Source of the DNA: Enterococcus canis NBRC 100695 | GTDB taxonomy: Bacteria > Bacillota > Bacilli > Lactobacillales > Enterococcaceae | NCBI RefSeq assembly: GCF_001544375.1 | Contig: NZ_BCQJ01000003.1 | Span: 186,001 to 250,000 of the forward strand | Reading direction: 5' to 3' | DNA length: 64,000 bases | Shown: positions 18,035 to 29,148 of the stretch, in pieces | Layout: each line of letters starts with the position of its first letter | Numbering within the stretch: the stretch's first letter is position 1 | Program-made: the position numbers and the translations under genes | Notes under the pieces: model-generated | Told to the model about the DNA's origin: nothing | Database searches by the model: none | What the model saw: the letters and a program-made list of their open reading frames with translations, nothing else

Positions 18035-20624
18035 TTTTTAATCCACGCTCTTCAAGTGAGGAGCGACTTGGAATTTGATAACTTCCTTCTTGAGTCGTTT
18101 ATTTCAATCCACGCCCCTCAAGTGAGGAGCGACATCATATGGCAATGAAAATCAACAAGCTTGAAATTATTTCAATCCACGCCCCTCAAGTGAGGAGCGA
18201 CCGATTGCTGAGTTAGACAACCTAGAATACTTTTGGATTTCAATCCACGCCCCTCAAGTGAGGAGCGACACCCTTTCTTTGGCCTACTTTTCATCTGGTT
18301 ACGAATTTCAATCCACGCCCCTCAAGTGAGGAGCGACGCTACGTTAGTTGATGGGAGTGTGGAGGAAGTATATTTCAATCCACGCCCCTCAAGTGAGGAG
18401 CGACGCTTCTTTTTTGGTGGAAGTAGGTGAATCATGAAAATTTCAATCCACGCCCCTCAAGTGAGGAGCGACGCCTTAGAAAGTGACTACTTACCTGACG
18501 AGTGGATTTCAATCCACGCCCCTCAAGTGAGGAGCGACTTATTGATAATATGCCAGCTCACAAAAGCTATCTTATTTCAATCCACGCCCCTCAAGTGAGG
18601 AGCGACTTTTTGAAAAGCGCAATCAACCCCATCTATACCATTTCAATCCACGCCCCTCAAGTGAGGAGCGACGATATCGAAAGGTGGCTTCTTATGAATG
18701 CTAAAAGAATTTCAATCCACGCCCCTCAAGTGAGGAGCGACTCAAAAGCAAATACGCTATAAGTACAATACGGATATTTCAATCCACGCCCCTCAAGTGA
18801 GGAGCGACATTACTTTTTTTGAGCGCACCACCACGAAGGATGAATTTCAATCCACGCCCCTCAAGTGAGGAGCGACATTGGCACAAGTCAGAAATTGGCA
18901 ACGGTATTTTTATTTCAATCCACGCCCCTCAAGTGAGGAGCGACAACAGAAGTTAAAAAGGAGGACGACGACAATGAAATTTCAATCCACGCCCCTCAAG
19001 TGAGGAGCGACGAGATACTTCAATCGGAGCTGATACGCAAGGGCAAATTTCAATCCACGCCCCTCAAGTGAGGAGCGACCCAAGGCGTACAGGCTTATAA
19101 CCTTTCGTATTCGATTTCAATCCACGCCCCTCAAGTGAGGAGCGACTTCTTTCTCTCCGTCGTATTTCAATTCTTTGAAATATTTCAATCCACGCCCCTC
19201 AAGTGAGGAGCGACATATCGTTGTTTTCCACGTCCCAAGCTCCTAGCCATTTCAATCCACGCCCCTCAAGTGAGGAGCGACCATACCACGGTTCATAATG
19301 GTTATGATAATGGTATTTCAATCCACGCCCCTCAAGTGAGGAGCGACTTGCAATGCACGCTATTTTTACTGACTGCAAAACATTTCAATCCACGCCCCTC
19401 AAGTGAGGAGCGACTAACCGTTAACCTCATTATGCAACGTGCCGTCAGATTTCAATCCACGCCCCTCAAGTGAGGAGCGACCAAAAATGACCTCAAAAAA
19501 ATCGTAGAAAGATGATTTCAATCCACGCCCCTCAAGTGAGGAGCGACGTGATTATACAGCGGGGTATTGGTCAATTATGGGCATTTCAATCCACGCCCCT
19601 CAAGTGAGGAGCGACTTTAATGTTCATCCCGAAAATATCGTTAGCAGTTTATTTCAATCCACGCCCCTCAAGTGAGGAGCGACTTTAAATGTTGACGTTT
19701 AACGGTTACGTTGGGTATTTCAATCCACGCCCCTCAAGTGAGGAGCGACCTAATTTTTTTATTGTAAACACCAAGGGCATAGGATTTCAATCCACGCCCC
19801 TCAAGTGAGGAGCGACGTCAGCTAAAACTTGTTTTAGACCGTTGACGTGTTATTTCAATCCACGCCCCTCAAGTGAGGAGCGACTTAAACACTTTAACCA
19901 TCTATCAAACCTCCTTTTAATTTCAATCCACGCCCCTCAAGTGAGGAGCGACACTCGCTAATAACTTAGATGATTCAAACGAAGTAATTTCAATCCACGC
20001 CCCTCAAGTGAGGAGCGACCAAAAGTGTGGGACGGTGGGGACTTGCACACAGATTTCAATCCACGCCCCTCAAGTGAGGAGCGACTTTTGACTTGCCTTG
20101 ACCCACCTCGTTTAGTAGCATTTCAATCCACGCCCCTCAAGTGAGGAGCGACCCGCCGAGGATGCTTACCAAGAGCGAGTTGAAATGATTTCAATCCACG
20201 CCCCTCAAGTGAGGAGCGACTTATCCACCCGCCGCTTATGATACGGGCGTGGGCGATTTCAATCCACGCCCCTCAAGTGAGGAGCGACAGAGTCTGATTA
20301 GTAGTGATTTGTATGCTTTACAATTTCAATCCACGCCCCTCAAGTGAGGAGCGACGTTTCTACCAGTTCCACGGATCAGGTAGGAGGAATTTCAATCCAC
20401 GCCCCTCAAGTGAGGAGCGACAATCTCCCAACGATACATCTGCATCGTTAAAAAGATTTCAATCCACGCCCCTCAAGTGAGGAGCGACAGATTCTAAATT
20501 AATTTGTCCAAACGTGGTGGAGTATTTCAATCCACGCCCCTCAAGTGAGGAGCGACCAATCCAATTTATGGAGAAAATGAAGGCAGACGTTATTTCAATC
20601 CACGCCCCTCAAGTGAGGAGCGAC
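18035..20624 (-). CRISPR. CRISPR array 1 (type I-C, 38 spacers)
   Basis: 39 repeats of 33 nt and 38 spacers of 33-36 nt. In crRNA sense (minus strand) the repeat starts GTCGCTCCTCACTTGAGGGG and ends GCGTGGATTGAAAT, the type I-C form. The stem is CGCTCCTC/GAGGGGCG with one G-T pair. All repeats are identical except the distal one (18035-18067), which has four changes. That marks the old end and places the leader at the other side, beside cas2. Two spacers recur in array 2 and a third has a diverged homologue there. Several spacers look like gene starts of foreign DNA (ribosome site plus ATG). Confidence 0.98.
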
Positions 20625-20793
20625 GCAAAAATAAAGAATTTCATCTATATTTTTGTTTCTTATTTCATATTATATTTGTTTTCGATGTTTCAGCATCCGT
20701 ATTTTCTAATAATACTCTAACTAACACATAAACTAATGGTGCGAATCTCTTAGAAATTTTATGTGTACCTTTGATTCGCACCACTTTTCTTTT
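20625..20793 (-). promoter_or_regulatory. Leader of CRISPR array 1
   Basis: AT-rich stretch between cas2 and the first repeat of array 1. It contains a perfect 11-bp inverted repeat (TGGTGCGAATC at 20737-20747 and its complement at 20773-20783) enclosing GGTACACAT on the minus strand. The same elements occur in the array 2 leader at nearly the same distance (114 versus 115 nt) from the first repeat. The last bases before the repeat (GAAATT...CTTTATTTTTGC on the minus strand) also resemble those of array 2. Probable roles are array transcription and spacer integration. Confidence 0.75.
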
Positions 20794-21081
20794 TTAAAAA
20801 ATTAACGTTTCTTCTACATTTATAGACTCTTTCGCTCCAAAATGTTCCACTTTACTCTTGTACTGTTTTCCTAGACGATAGATTCTTAATGAGTCTTCTT
20901 GATCATCCACGACAGCTAAAAGCTTGATTTTCATTTGCGTATATTCCGTCTGGTTAACGACGCATTCGAACACCGAATTTTGAACACGAATTCCATAATT
21001 TTGACAAATCTTCGCAACCTTTCTCAGTCTCCGCTTTCCTTCTTTTTCCACTGTTGAAACGTCATAAGTTACTAGTATCAT
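20794..21081 (-). CDS. cas2: CRISPR-associated endoribonuclease Cas2
   Basis: 95 residues from the ATG at 21081 (MILVTYDVSTVEKEGKRRL), the conserved Cas2 opening with the metal-binding Asp in TYDVS. The upstream extension in the same frame is rejected because GTAGGTGG sits just before this ATG and Cas2 proteins start here. It partners with Cas1 in the integrase that adds spacers. It is the last gene of the cas operon, 13 nt after cas1, and is followed directly by the array 1 leader. Confidence 0.95.
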   Translation of the reverse strand: MILVTYDVSTVEKEGKRRLRKVAKICQNYGIRVQNSVFECVVNQTEYTQMKIKLLAVVDDQEDSLRIYRLGKQYKSKVEHFGAKESINVEETLIF

Positions 21082-21094
21082 CAAAAAAAACCAC

Positions 21095-22129
21095 CTACTT
21101 CCATAAAAAAGGAGGGTATTCATCTAAATCACCGCGCAAGTATCGCGCTAATAATAATGCTTGAACATGTGGGACCAATCCCCACTGAATTTTTTCACCA
21201 AGAAATGGGTGCTGTAATTTTTCATTTTTCCTAGACTGCCAGGAATCAAAAAAAATCTTTCGTCCTTCATCGGTCAAAAGGACGGCACCACTCTCTTTTT
21301 TGAGAAAATGCTTGCCAGTAAGTATTTTTTTATTTATTAAATTGAGACAAAAACGATCTGCATATACTCCCCGAAGTTCTTCAACTAGATCTAAGGCTAA
21401 AGATAGTCTTCCTGGCCGATCTTGATGAAGAAAGCCTACATAAGGATCTAATCCTACCGCTTCTAAAGCTGCTGCACAATCGTGGGATAGCAATGTATAA
21501 GATAACGATAGTAGTGCGTTTACAGCATCCAAAGGCGGCCTTCTACTTCGACCGTTAAATCGGAACTCTTCTTTTTGTTGAAGAATCATCTGATCAAAAA
21601 CATAAAAATATCTACTAGCGAGTTGGCCTTCTACTCCCCTTAGCGCATCCAAGTCTTCTATTTGTTCTCGGATAGTCACTATTCCCTCCTTTAGCTCACA
21701 AGAAATTCTTTTAAACAATGCTTCGTCGATGCGCAGTGCATGGTCTCTCGTAAAGCGTTCTAATATCCAACGCTGATTGAATAATTTACCGATAATAAAA
21801 TTTTTTGCGATAGGTAAACTGTCTATTTCTGTTTCAGATATTAGGTACTGCTTTTTCCTTAATAGAACATTGCCAAAGGTCGGTCCTACAACACGACACC
21901 GGAATTTGCCGCTAGAGGATAAGAAAGATACCGCAATGTTTCGTTCCATACATTCCGACATCAATGCTGGACTCATTCCCACATAGTTATTAGTGACAAT
22001 TCCTTCCAAATTATGTAAGGGAATCCTTCCCACTGCAGTATCCTCATTCCATACTACTAGGTTGGCACCATCAAGGCGTAAATATAGGTGCGGTGTTGTG
22101 ATAAAAACTGTATTCAATAGCTTTTTCAT
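21095..22129 (-). CDS. cas1: CRISPR integrase Cas1 (type I-C)
   Basis: 344 residues from ATG 22129 (MKKLLNTVFITTPHLYLRLD), which overlaps the cas4 stop by 4 nt; the longer frame is not needed. Contains the Cas1 N-terminal beta domain and the C-terminal helical domain with the metal-site region LLSHDCAAALEAVGLDPYVG and FLHQDRPGRLSLALDLVEE. These carry the conserved His and Asp/Glu residues. It integrates prespacers at the leader-repeat junction with Cas2. Length is normal for I-C. Confidence 0.96.
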   Translation of the reverse strand: MKKLLNTVFITTPHLYLRLDGANLVVWNEDTAVGRIPLHNLEGIVTNNYVGMSPALMSECMERNIAVSFLSSSGKFRCRVVGPTFGNVLLRKKQYLISETEIDSLPIAKNFIIGKLFNQRWILERFTRDHALRIDEALFKRISCELKEGIVTIREQIEDLDALRGVEGQLASRYFYVFDQMILQQKEEFRFNGRSRRPPLDAVNALLSLSYTLLSHDCAAALEAVGLDPYVGFLHQDRPGRLSLALDLVEELRGVYADRFCLNLINKKILTGKHFLKKESGAVLLTDEGRKIFFDSWQSRKNEKLQHPFLGEKIQWGLVPHVQALLLARYLRGDLDEYPPFLWK

Positions 22130-22782
22130 TCCGCTAGTCTCCGTTTCATGTATGTCTCTACAGATTCTTTTTTGGATAAAACGGGTAAACACAAATCCTT
22201 TAACGAACAACGCTCACATTTTTTGGTGATTTTTACAATTGGTGTCCAACGCTTCTCCCAGTAAGTATGCATCTCCCTAGTAATATCACGTAACATTGCC
22301 ACTTTATGTGTATCAATATCGATTGATAGACGATTTCGAGTTTCAAAATAAAACAATTCGCCAACGGTAATATCGGCCGCAAGCATTTCGTTTAAGCAAA
22401 ATGCCTGCGCCGTCACTTGTAACTCGTCACTTAAATCTATTTTCTTCTTTCCTCTTTTATACTCCACTGGATTCACACGAAATTTATCTTGATATTTAGG
22501 TATGAAAACACCTTTTTCATCTCGAATAAACTCCACCACGTCACAGATGCCACTTATCCCAAGTTCGCGAGAGTGTACAGGAAGTGCTCTAACGATCAGA
22601 CGATCATTTCTTTTTTCCCGTATAAATGGCTGATCTGCCTTTTCATGAAGATGACTACCTTCAACTGTCAACATGTTTTCAGCCCATTGTTGTTCAATAT
22701 GAATCAGAGCCCACTGTCTTTTACAAAAAACAAAATGTTGAATACCTGAGATCATCAAAAAATCATCTTCTTGATACATCAT
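22126..22782 (-). CDS. cas4: CRISPR-associated exonuclease Cas4
   Basis: 218 residues. Four cysteines for a 4Fe-4S cluster are visible: one early (FVFCKRQW, near residue 20) and three late (KKCERCSLKDLCLP). GICDVVEFI and EYKRGKKK carry the RecB-like Asp and Glu-x-Lys nuclease residues. In type I-C, Cas4 works with Cas1-Cas2 to trim prespacers and select the PAM. It overlaps cas7c by 1 nt (TAATG) and cas1 by 4 nt. Confidence 0.95.
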   Translation of the reverse strand: MMYQEDDFLMISGIQHFVFCKRQWALIHIEQQWAENMLTVEGSHLHEKADQPFIREKRNDRLIVRALPVHSRELGISGICDVVEFIRDEKGVFIPKYQDKFRVNPVEYKRGKKKIDLSDELQVTAQAFCLNEMLAADITVGELFYFETRNRLSIDIDTHKVAMLRDITREMHTYWEKRWTPIVKITKKCERCSLKDLCLPVLSKKESVETYMKRRLAE

Positions 22783-23639
22783 TAAATACCTTCTAATTCC
22801 TGAACTGCTAAACCTTCTAACTCGTCTACCACGATATTGTAGTCATCAATTGAGTGTGGTACATCAATCTCCTCCTTCTTGGTTAACTGAACAGAACGAT
22901 GAACTTTTGCGGAAGGATATTTTCCTAATTTACTTGGATGTTTCCACCAAAAAACTTTTTCTACCGCCATCGAACCTTCTGGTCTAGCTGCAGAAGCATC
23001 ATTTTCGAATAATGACTGCAAGGCTTCTAAAATTTTTTCTGCATCTTCATCACTAAATCCAGTCTTTGCTGCTAACTGAGGATTGATACTGCCATTGAAA
23101 ACATATAACCCGTTTGTTACAAAGTGTTTTGTTCCCATTGTGTCTGAACCCTTGCCATCACCTGGAACCGAGTTGACACTTTTCGTTATTTGCATTGAGT
23201 TGATTTCAACTGGCTCAATACTTTCGGCTAATTGAACAGAAACTGGTCCTCTGACGCCTACTGATACCTGAGAGCCGGAAAAAGCAAAAACTTGCCCAAA
23301 AGCGCGGACGTCAAACCACTGTGCTGCCGCAATACGAGCAAAGGCGTCTACATCTGCTTTTTTCTTATCCTTCAAGATTTGTTTTAACTCTTCGACACTT
23401 TCTGCCCTGTCTTTCAGATTTGTATACCCATCATCTGAACGATCAGTTGACTGGATAAAGATAGCCTCACCCATATCTTGCAATCGATTTCTGATTTTTC
23501 TTTTGATTGCGACATCGGAGACTTCTCCATACCCCTCAAAATCCTGTCTAGGACGGTTTCCATTTAAGGGATCGCCATTAGGGTTCGCATTTTTTACAGA
23601 AAAAACCACTTTAAAATCGTATTTGTTCTCCAAACTCAT
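22782..23639 (-). CDS. cas7c: Cascade backbone protein Cas7c (Csd2)
   Basis: 285 residues from ATG 23639 (MSLENKYDFKVVFS). This start has AAGGAGG 9 nt upstream; the in-frame ATG at 23648 directly abuts that site and is rejected. NANPNGDPLNGNRPRQ is the typical Csd2 opening. It polymerises along the crRNA to form the type I-C Cascade backbone. It begins one base after the cas8c stop, so translation is coupled. Confidence 0.95.
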   Translation of the reverse strand: MSLENKYDFKVVFSVKNANPNGDPLNGNRPRQDFEGYGEVSDVAIKRKIRNRLQDMGEAIFIQSTDRSDDGYTNLKDRAESVEELKQILKDKKKADVDAFARIAAAQWFDVRAFGQVFAFSGSQVSVGVRGPVSVQLAESIEPVEINSMQITKSVNSVPGDGKGSDTMGTKHFVTNGLYVFNGSINPQLAAKTGFSDEDAEKILEALQSLFENDASAARPEGSMAVEKVFWWKHPSKLGKYPSAKVHRSVQLTKKEEIDVPHSIDDYNIVVDELEGLAVQELEGI

Positions 23640-23640
23640 C

Positions 23641-25533
23641 TTACTCATCCTCCTTGGTAGGTGATTTATGATAAATATCAAATTCTTGACTATAATATCC
23701 TAGTAGATAACGACCATCTAAGGCCTTATCTGTATAGGTCGTTTCAGTGAAAGCATCCATGATTTCGTCAAATAAACGATTGTAAAAGATTTGTTTGCCC
23801 GGTGACAATCGGTTGATGTAGGGCTGTAAGTTTTTTCTAATAATCAGCCACGTTTTTACTGGATGGGTACTATAGGCGCTCATATATCGCTCTGCATTAG
23901 TTGAACGATTTGATGAACCCTGCACGTTTAACGCATCTTTTTCAAGAATATGCGAGACAGCTAGCAATCTGCCGAAAAGATAGTTTCTCTCTTTACTTTC
24001 TTTATTTAAGCTCACGGAACATCCTCCCTTTTCTCTAAAGTAATAATTGTTCGTCATGGAACAGGCCACTGTCAGTGCTTTACGCCACTGCCAGTTTTGT
24101 TCAAAGCTTTGTGGATTTGATACACGATGAACGAGTTTTTGAACTAAATCAAAAGGTACTTTTTTCCCTTCCACTACACAGGTGAATAAAGCTGTTGTTG
24201 CATTATTTAAGATGGCATCGTTGGCCTTCTCACCAAAAGCAGCTATTGCAATATCATACAAGTTTGGTGCGCCATAATAATAATTTGGTTTCTTATTCAC
24301 AAAATAAGTATGCCGCCAAGCAGACTGCTCATGCCATTTTTCAATTCGTTGTAAATATTGCTTTTGGTCCGTTGAATTGTAATAGAGTATTCCTAAACGG
24401 CCTTTTGTTGCATTATCCAATATCATGATATTCACTTTGGCGTGAATCGCCAGTTCGTTATTCTTCCCATAAATCGTTGCTTTTACAAGTTCCGCAAATT
24501 CTTCTTGTGTTTTATCAACCGCATCAGCAAAAAGTTCAGCGAGTTCGTCTGCTTCAGCAAACTCATTCCCGCCAGCTAAGGGAGTAAGCTGTTCCGGTAA
24601 TTCTTTCCCCCATACCAAATAGACTCGCCCATCACGAATGATACCTTGCTTTGCAATCAACCATTTCAATGCACTATGAGCTTTTTGCGAAACAACATAG
24701 CCAACACCAGCTGCTTCTTCTTTTTTAGAAAAACGACCTCTATAAGTAAATCCGATATTGTCATTAGCAGATATCAGTTTTCCCATATCTCCTGCATAGC
24801 GCAATCCCGAGGTATGATTTGCTGTAATACGCATCATTTTTCCTGTAACATAGTCCAATCCTTCATTGCCTATTGAAAATTCAGCAATGGCAGAATTGAT
24901 CACCTCTTCATCTTCCCATAAAGGAACTTCTTCGTCTGTTCCCTCTGGGTCATGAATAGTGAAACGGATCATCGCTGTTGATTGATCCCCAACTAAAACG
25001 TCAAATATTTCTGGTTTAAATCCCTTTTCTTCGGTTAACTCCTTTGACCACTTTAAAATCAACTTTCCTTCTTTATCTAAAAATAAGATTCCTTGTTGGA
25101 CCAGATCATGGATCAAACTATTTTTTTGAAGGTAGATGTATATTGCGTTAATTTTGTAGTTGTTTTCTGACCACTTTTGCAACTGAGTCATGTAGAGTGC
25201 ATGAGGATCATCCTTTTTCTTCTTCATATCAACAAAATTTTTGTAGTCTCCTGCCACATATTTTAGTCCATCATGGAGTGGATGAGGTGCAGCCGTATTT
25301 GCGCGGCCGGCTGATCCTTCCGTGACTGGTATAATAGTGGGTGCCTCGTCTTTACTTAAAACTCTAGCGGAAAAGAAACGTCCATCTGGAGTTACTTGAA
25401 CTTCAATTTGAATGTTTCGATAGGCATGTCCCACTGGCAGTAAAGAAAAGCGATGTTGCCCTCGAATCAGGACTTTTCCCACCTGATCTTTATTATCCTC
25501 ATAAGTTTCATACAAATCACTAATCCACGTCAT
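23641..25533 (-). CDS. cas8c: Cascade large subunit Cas8c (Csd1)
   Basis: 630 residues, within the normal range for Csd1/Cas8c. Begins [15 protein letters not shown] and contains the family-typical segments [32 protein letters not shown] and [18 protein letters not shown]. It recognises the PAM and helps hold the R-loop; in type I-C an internal start often also yields the small subunit Cas11c from the 3' part, which I have not located. ATG overlaps the cas5c stop by 4 nt. Confidence 0.95.
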   Translation of the reverse strand: MTWISDLYETYEDNKDQVGKVLIRGQHRFSLLPVGHAYRNIQIEVQVTPDGRFFSARVLSKDEAPTIIPVTEGSAGRANTAAPHPLHDGLKYVAGDYKNFVDMKKKKDDPHALYMTQLQKWSENNYKINAIYIYLQKNSLIHDLVQQGILFLDKEGKLILKWSKELTEEKGFKPEIFDVLVGDQSTAMIRFTIHDPEGTDEEVPLWEDEEVINSAIAEFSIGNEGLDYVTGKMMRITANHTSGLRYAGDMGKLISANDNIGFTYRGRFSKKEEAAGVGYVVSQKAHSALKWLIAKQGIIRDGRVYLVWGKELPEQLTPLAGGNEFAEADELAELFADAVDKTQEEFAELVKATIYGKNNELAIHAKVNIMILDNATKGRLGILYYNSTDQKQYLQRIEKWHEQSAWRHTYFVNKKPNYYYGAPNLYDIAIAAFGEKANDAILNNATTALFTCVVEGKKVPFDLVQKLVHRVSNPQSFEQNWQWRKALTVACSMTNNYYFREKGGCSVSLNKESKERNYLFGRLLAVSHILEKDALNVQGSSNRSTNAERYMSAYSTHPVKTWLIIRKNLQPYINRLSPGKQIFYNRLFDEIMDAFTETTYTDKALDGRYLLGYYSQEFDIYHKSPTKEDE

Positions 25534-26255
25534 ATATCATCCACCTCCAGCTCTTCTATCAACTCTTCAGCTAGCTGGATATCTTTCAAAGTGATTTCTT
25601 TTGCAGCCATCTTCTTCAGTGGTCTCACTACCGCGCATTCTTCCGGTCGCGGAAAACGAACGATCCCTTTCTCCATTTTAGGCTGCCATAGACGTACCCT
25701 TAGCTCATCGATTCCTGTCTCATCAGGATAGTCTAAGCCATGTACCATTGTGCCAAAAAACTGCGGATAATTATCTTGATCATAGGCCCCCGGCTTTTCT
25801 CCATATTCACAAGGTTCGACATATCCTTGGCACTCTCTTGTTCCCAGAAATATATCTCTTCTGCCGCCTTTCGCTAGAGATCGTTTTAAAATTTGATAAT
25901 GTTTATTTTCGTTGTAGTCTTTGCGTAGATCTGGTCGATTCTTGTTAAATTCAAAGTGCGCTTTCACTTCGTAAACAGGATTTCTCAGATAGCTATAATA
26001 AGCTAGGTTACTACTGTTCAAATTAGTGAAAACCATTGGACGCATTCCTTTTGATTCCATTTGGATTGGATTTACAATGCGGACTTCATCAATGTAATAT
26101 ATCAAGGTTGGCTTCCAGTAAATCGATTCCACAATGCCTTTTAAGGCTTGATATGTCGGAATCGGATAGGTACTTTTTTCCCCCCCTAGTCGAGTCAAAG
26201 GGTCTGTAAACAGCGCATATTTCCCAAAGACACGAAAACTGATTTGATTTTTCAA
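25530..26255 (-). CDS. cas5c: crRNA-processing protein Cas5c
   Basis: 241 residues of the Cas5d/c family: [13 protein letters not shown] near the start, [20 protein letters not shown] and the ENKHYQI segment carrying a Lys-His pair. In type I-C systems, which lack Cas6, this protein cuts pre-crRNA in the repeat; no cas6 is present here, in agreement. The start is TTG at 26255 behind GGAGG at 8 nt. It follows cas3 after about 93 nt and overlaps cas8c by 4 nt. Confidence 0.94.
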   Translation of the reverse strand: MKNQISFRVFGKYALFTDPLTRLGGEKSTYPIPTYQALKGIVESIYWKPTLIYYIDEVRIVNPIQMESKGMRPMVFTNLNSSNLAYYSYLRNPVYEVKAHFEFNKNRPDLRKDYNENKHYQILKRSLAKGGRRDIFLGTRECQGYVEPCEYGEKPGAYDQDNYPQFFGTMVHGLDYPDETGIDELRVRLWQPKMEKGIVRFPRPEECAVVRPLKKMAAKEITLKDIQLAEELIEELEVDDI

Positions 26256-26348
26256 GTATATTTCCTCCTCTCGAATTTAGTAAAATGAATTTATCTTTCT
26301 ATTTAAATACTAACAAAGACACCAACTATATAAAAGCGCTTTCTAAAT

Positions 26349-28745
26349 TTAAAAACTGTAACTTCCATGAGAATCGCCTTCAATGTTTAGGCCAAAGTCT
26401 TTATCATAGGCTTGCTGGTGTAAAACATATATCCCCGCGGGAGTTAGCGTGATTAAACCAGATTTTTCCAATTGCTCAAATTCATGTTGATATAAGGTGA
26501 TACTATTCCGTTGTGCCCTTTGATACCATCGTTTATCAAAAATAACGTCTTTTGAACCACTTAGCTCTATGATCATTTCCTCGCCTTCGTCAAATTCCAC
26601 TAGCACGCTATCACCTTGCTGTTCAATAACGTTAAAGTGTTGGGCAATTGTTTGACTGCTACTAACCATTAATGTTGGTGGAAGTTCATTCATTTTGCTT
26701 ACATAAAACTTTTTTCTATTAAGATTTTTCCCCATCAATTCGTATAAACTATTTTTCCCGCCATTAAAGAGATAATCCGACTCATTAGCTTTCTCAACTC
26801 TTGCATAATAGCGGTTAAAAAATTGTTCTATTAGCTTAGGATCCAATAAACTAGAGTCTTCATGATTAAACTCGCGATCCTGAAGTAACTCCATTGTGAT
26901 TAAACTTTTTGTTTTAATTTCTCGCATTTTATCAATATTTTCCAGTTCCTTCACAAGATTTACTAAATAAACCGGCTGCTGTACGTCTGATTCCCCATTT
27001 CTATTACAGCGCCCCGCTGCTTGCGCTATTGAATCTAAACCAGAAATGGAGCGAATAACCGTAGCAAAACTAATATCTACCCCCGCTTCAATCAAAGGTG
27101 TTGTTACACAAATAATGTCCTGGCCCTTATCTAAAGCTTCACGTATGCTTTCCAATTTGGAAGTACGATGATTGGGACTCATAGAGGTAGACAAATGGAA
27201 AACTTGCTTGCCTCGATCCCTAAGCTCTTGAAAAATCGTTCGAACGGCTTTTTTTGTATTTAAGATAATCAATAAATTTCGATTATCTTCTAGCAGTTTT
27301 TCCGAAAAATCTGCTAACTCCTGGGCAGACCAATAAGTGGGTTTCGTATAATCTATGACTTTGACCCGTTCAAAAGCCGTACTTGCTGATGCTAGGTCAG
27401 GTACAATTTCAGCGTCGCTTTCCAGCGGCAATTTCACTTTCCTATTTTCTAATGTAGGTTGTGTTGCTGTACAAAGTAACGTCGTCGTATTTCCGTACTC
27501 CTTCAAGAAAGTAATCAAACTATTGAACATAGACAAACACTTTGGAGGAATTGACTGGATTTCATCGAAAATAAGAATACTATCTAACAACTGATGAATA
27601 CGTCTGGGATTACGAGTTGATCCAGAAAAAACATTTTCAAGGAATCGAACCATTGTTGTTACAATGATAGGACTATCCCAGTTATCCTGCATCTTTGCTT
27701 GCTTTCGCTCGCTGTCTTCAGACTGATCATCTTGCTCGCTTACCAAATTGGAATGATGCTCAAGAATAAAATCTCCTTCAGAATCTTGTAAATGTTTTCG
27801 AAATACTCCAGCATTTTGCTCAATAATTGAGCTGTAAGGAATAATATAAATAATCCGTTTTTTCCTTTTTTTCGTAGCATGATTAAGCGCGAAACGCATA
27901 CTACTCAATGTTTTACCTCCACCTGTCGGAATAGAAAGACGATAGATTCCCGTTGGTCTATCTGCCGCTTGTAGACAAGCGTCCGCCATCTCTTGTCGTA
28001 ACGTATTGATTTTAGTTTCTGGCCCTTTTCTAAAGGTCTCAAAAGTAGTTTCAAGTGTGCTCGCTAGTGACTCAAACAACACAGATGAGTCAATCTGAGA
28101 AACACTATTAAACTCTTCAAATAATTGTGTATTACGACGATCTCCATCCAAAAGAGCACTATAAACCAGCTTCAAAAAATAGAATTGATCTGTCTGATAC
28201 TGATCACTTTTGGGATTCCAATCATGTTCAACAGCTATTGTTTCCAACTCTTTGCCAGCGATTCGTACCAATGATTCTAATTCAGATTGTGACGCAACTT
28301 CCTCAAAAAAGTGGGCACATACGTCGTCATATTCAGGAAGTTCTTTTTCATATCTTGTACTAAATGGGACGGAAGCATCCCCTTCACCTGAAATAAAATC
28401 TAGCAATCCTCTTGAACTATGGTGAGCAAATATAGAATTCGCAATCATTTCTATCGATAACCGTTCATATTTATTCGTTGCCTTAATAGATAAAATGATT
28501 TTCCCACCATATGTCGAATGATCTACACTTCCCCGTACCACAGCCAAACCAGCATGAGCATCAGATAAATATTGTTGAAACGCATCCGTATATTTACCAG
28601 CATCATGCAATAATCCAGCTAAGTAACAAGTTGTCGCTATACCCAAAGATGAGCCATTATCTTTTGAAATGTTGGCCGTTTCTTTTAAATGTTGTACCAG
28701 TGGCTGTTTTGCACCATCACTTGTCCTAAAATGTGCTATATACAA
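26349..28745 (-). CDS. cas3: CRISPR helicase-nuclease Cas3
   Basis: About 798 residues. N-terminal HD nuclease domain with LAGLLHDAGKYTDAF (HD pair) and FAHHSSRG. Helicase domain with Walker A IPTGGGKTLSS, the DEIQ box (LIFDEIQSIP), motif III CTATQPT and motif VI QAAGRCNRNGE. It degrades target DNA after Cascade binding. I place the start at the TTG (28745) because GAGGTGA lies 5 nt upstream; a GTG three codons earlier (28754) overlaps that site. It is the first gene of the operon. Confidence 0.94.
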   Translation of the reverse strand: MYIAHFRTSDGAKQPLVQHLKETANISKDNGSSLGIATTCYLAGLLHDAGKYTDAFQQYLSDAHAGLAVVRGSVDHSTYGGKIILSIKATNKYERLSIEMIANSIFAHHSSRGLLDFISGEGDASVPFSTRYEKELPEYDDVCAHFFEEVASQSELESLVRIAGKELETIAVEHDWNPKSDQYQTDQFYFLKLVYSALLDGDRRNTQLFEEFNSVSQIDSSVLFESLASTLETTFETFRKGPETKINTLRQEMADACLQAADRPTGIYRLSIPTGGGKTLSSMRFALNHATKKRKKRIIYIIPYSSIIEQNAGVFRKHLQDSEGDFILEHHSNLVSEQDDQSEDSERKQAKMQDNWDSPIIVTTMVRFLENVFSGSTRNPRRIHQLLDSILIFDEIQSIPPKCLSMFNSLITFLKEYGNTTTLLCTATQPTLENRKVKLPLESDAEIVPDLASASTAFERVKVIDYTKPTYWSAQELADFSEKLLEDNRNLLIILNTKKAVRTIFQELRDRGKQVFHLSTSMSPNHRTSKLESIREALDKGQDIICVTTPLIEAGVDISFATVIRSISGLDSIAQAAGRCNRNGESDVQQPVYLVNLVKELENIDKMREIKTKSLITMELLQDREFNHEDSSLLDPKLIEQFFNRYYARVEKANESDYLFNGGKNSLYELMGKNLNRKKFYVSKMNELPPTLMVSSSQTIAQHFNVIEQQGDSVLVEFDEGEEMIIELSGSKDVIFDKRWYQRAQRNSITLYQHEFEQLEKSGLITLTPAGIYVLHQQAYDKDFGLNIEGDSHGSYSF

Positions 28746-28990
28746 TTTATTCACCTCACTGTAATTTTATAAAGCTCTCAAAGAAACCGTTTTCTTTAAG
28801 TCTAATATAAAATTCACCCCTTCACAAGTACGGTAAGATTCTTACTTATAGTTATATAACCCATCTGCATCATAACCACTGACTAAATTTCCGTTTAGAA
28901 TTATGTAAATAGATTTAATCGATTCCATAATGCTATAATTGATATGTAAGGGATACCAATTATCATACTTTGAGTCTTTACTAAGCTGCT
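28746..28990. other. Region upstream of cas3
   Basis: AT-rich stretch between the cas3 start and the leader element of array 2. It must hold the cas operon promoter; candidate boxes (TTGTGA, TATTAG) have poor spacing, so I do not assign one. No coding frame of note. Confidence 0.5.
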
Positions 28991-29148
28991 AGTGCGAACC
29001 TGAGGTACACATATTATCCCTAGTGATTCGCACCATAAATTTAGAGTTTATTAGAACTATATGTTAAATACGTGCTACTAATCAAAAATTCTTATTATTT
29101 TAGTAAAGAAAAACTAAACAAAATAAGGAAATTATGCCTTATTTTGCA
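28991..29148 (+). promoter_or_regulatory. Leader of CRISPR array 2
   Basis: Contains GTGCGAA (28992-28998) and TTCGCAC (29027-29033) as inverted arms, with GGTACACAT at 29004-29012 between them. Blocks GGTACACAT and GATTCGCACCAT are identical to the array 1 leader, and the element ends 115 nt before the first repeat (114 nt in array 1). The repeat-proximal end GGAAATTATGCCTTATTTTG is also similar. Confidence 0.75.

Noticed and set aside
18233-20720. Several plus-strand open frames with NPRPSSEER repeats
   Set aside because: They are translations of CRISPR repeats and spacers in array 1.
20737-20783. Leader inverted repeat of array 1 as the terminator of cas2
   Set aside because: In cas2's sense no T run follows, and the same element occurs in the array 2 leader where no gene ends.
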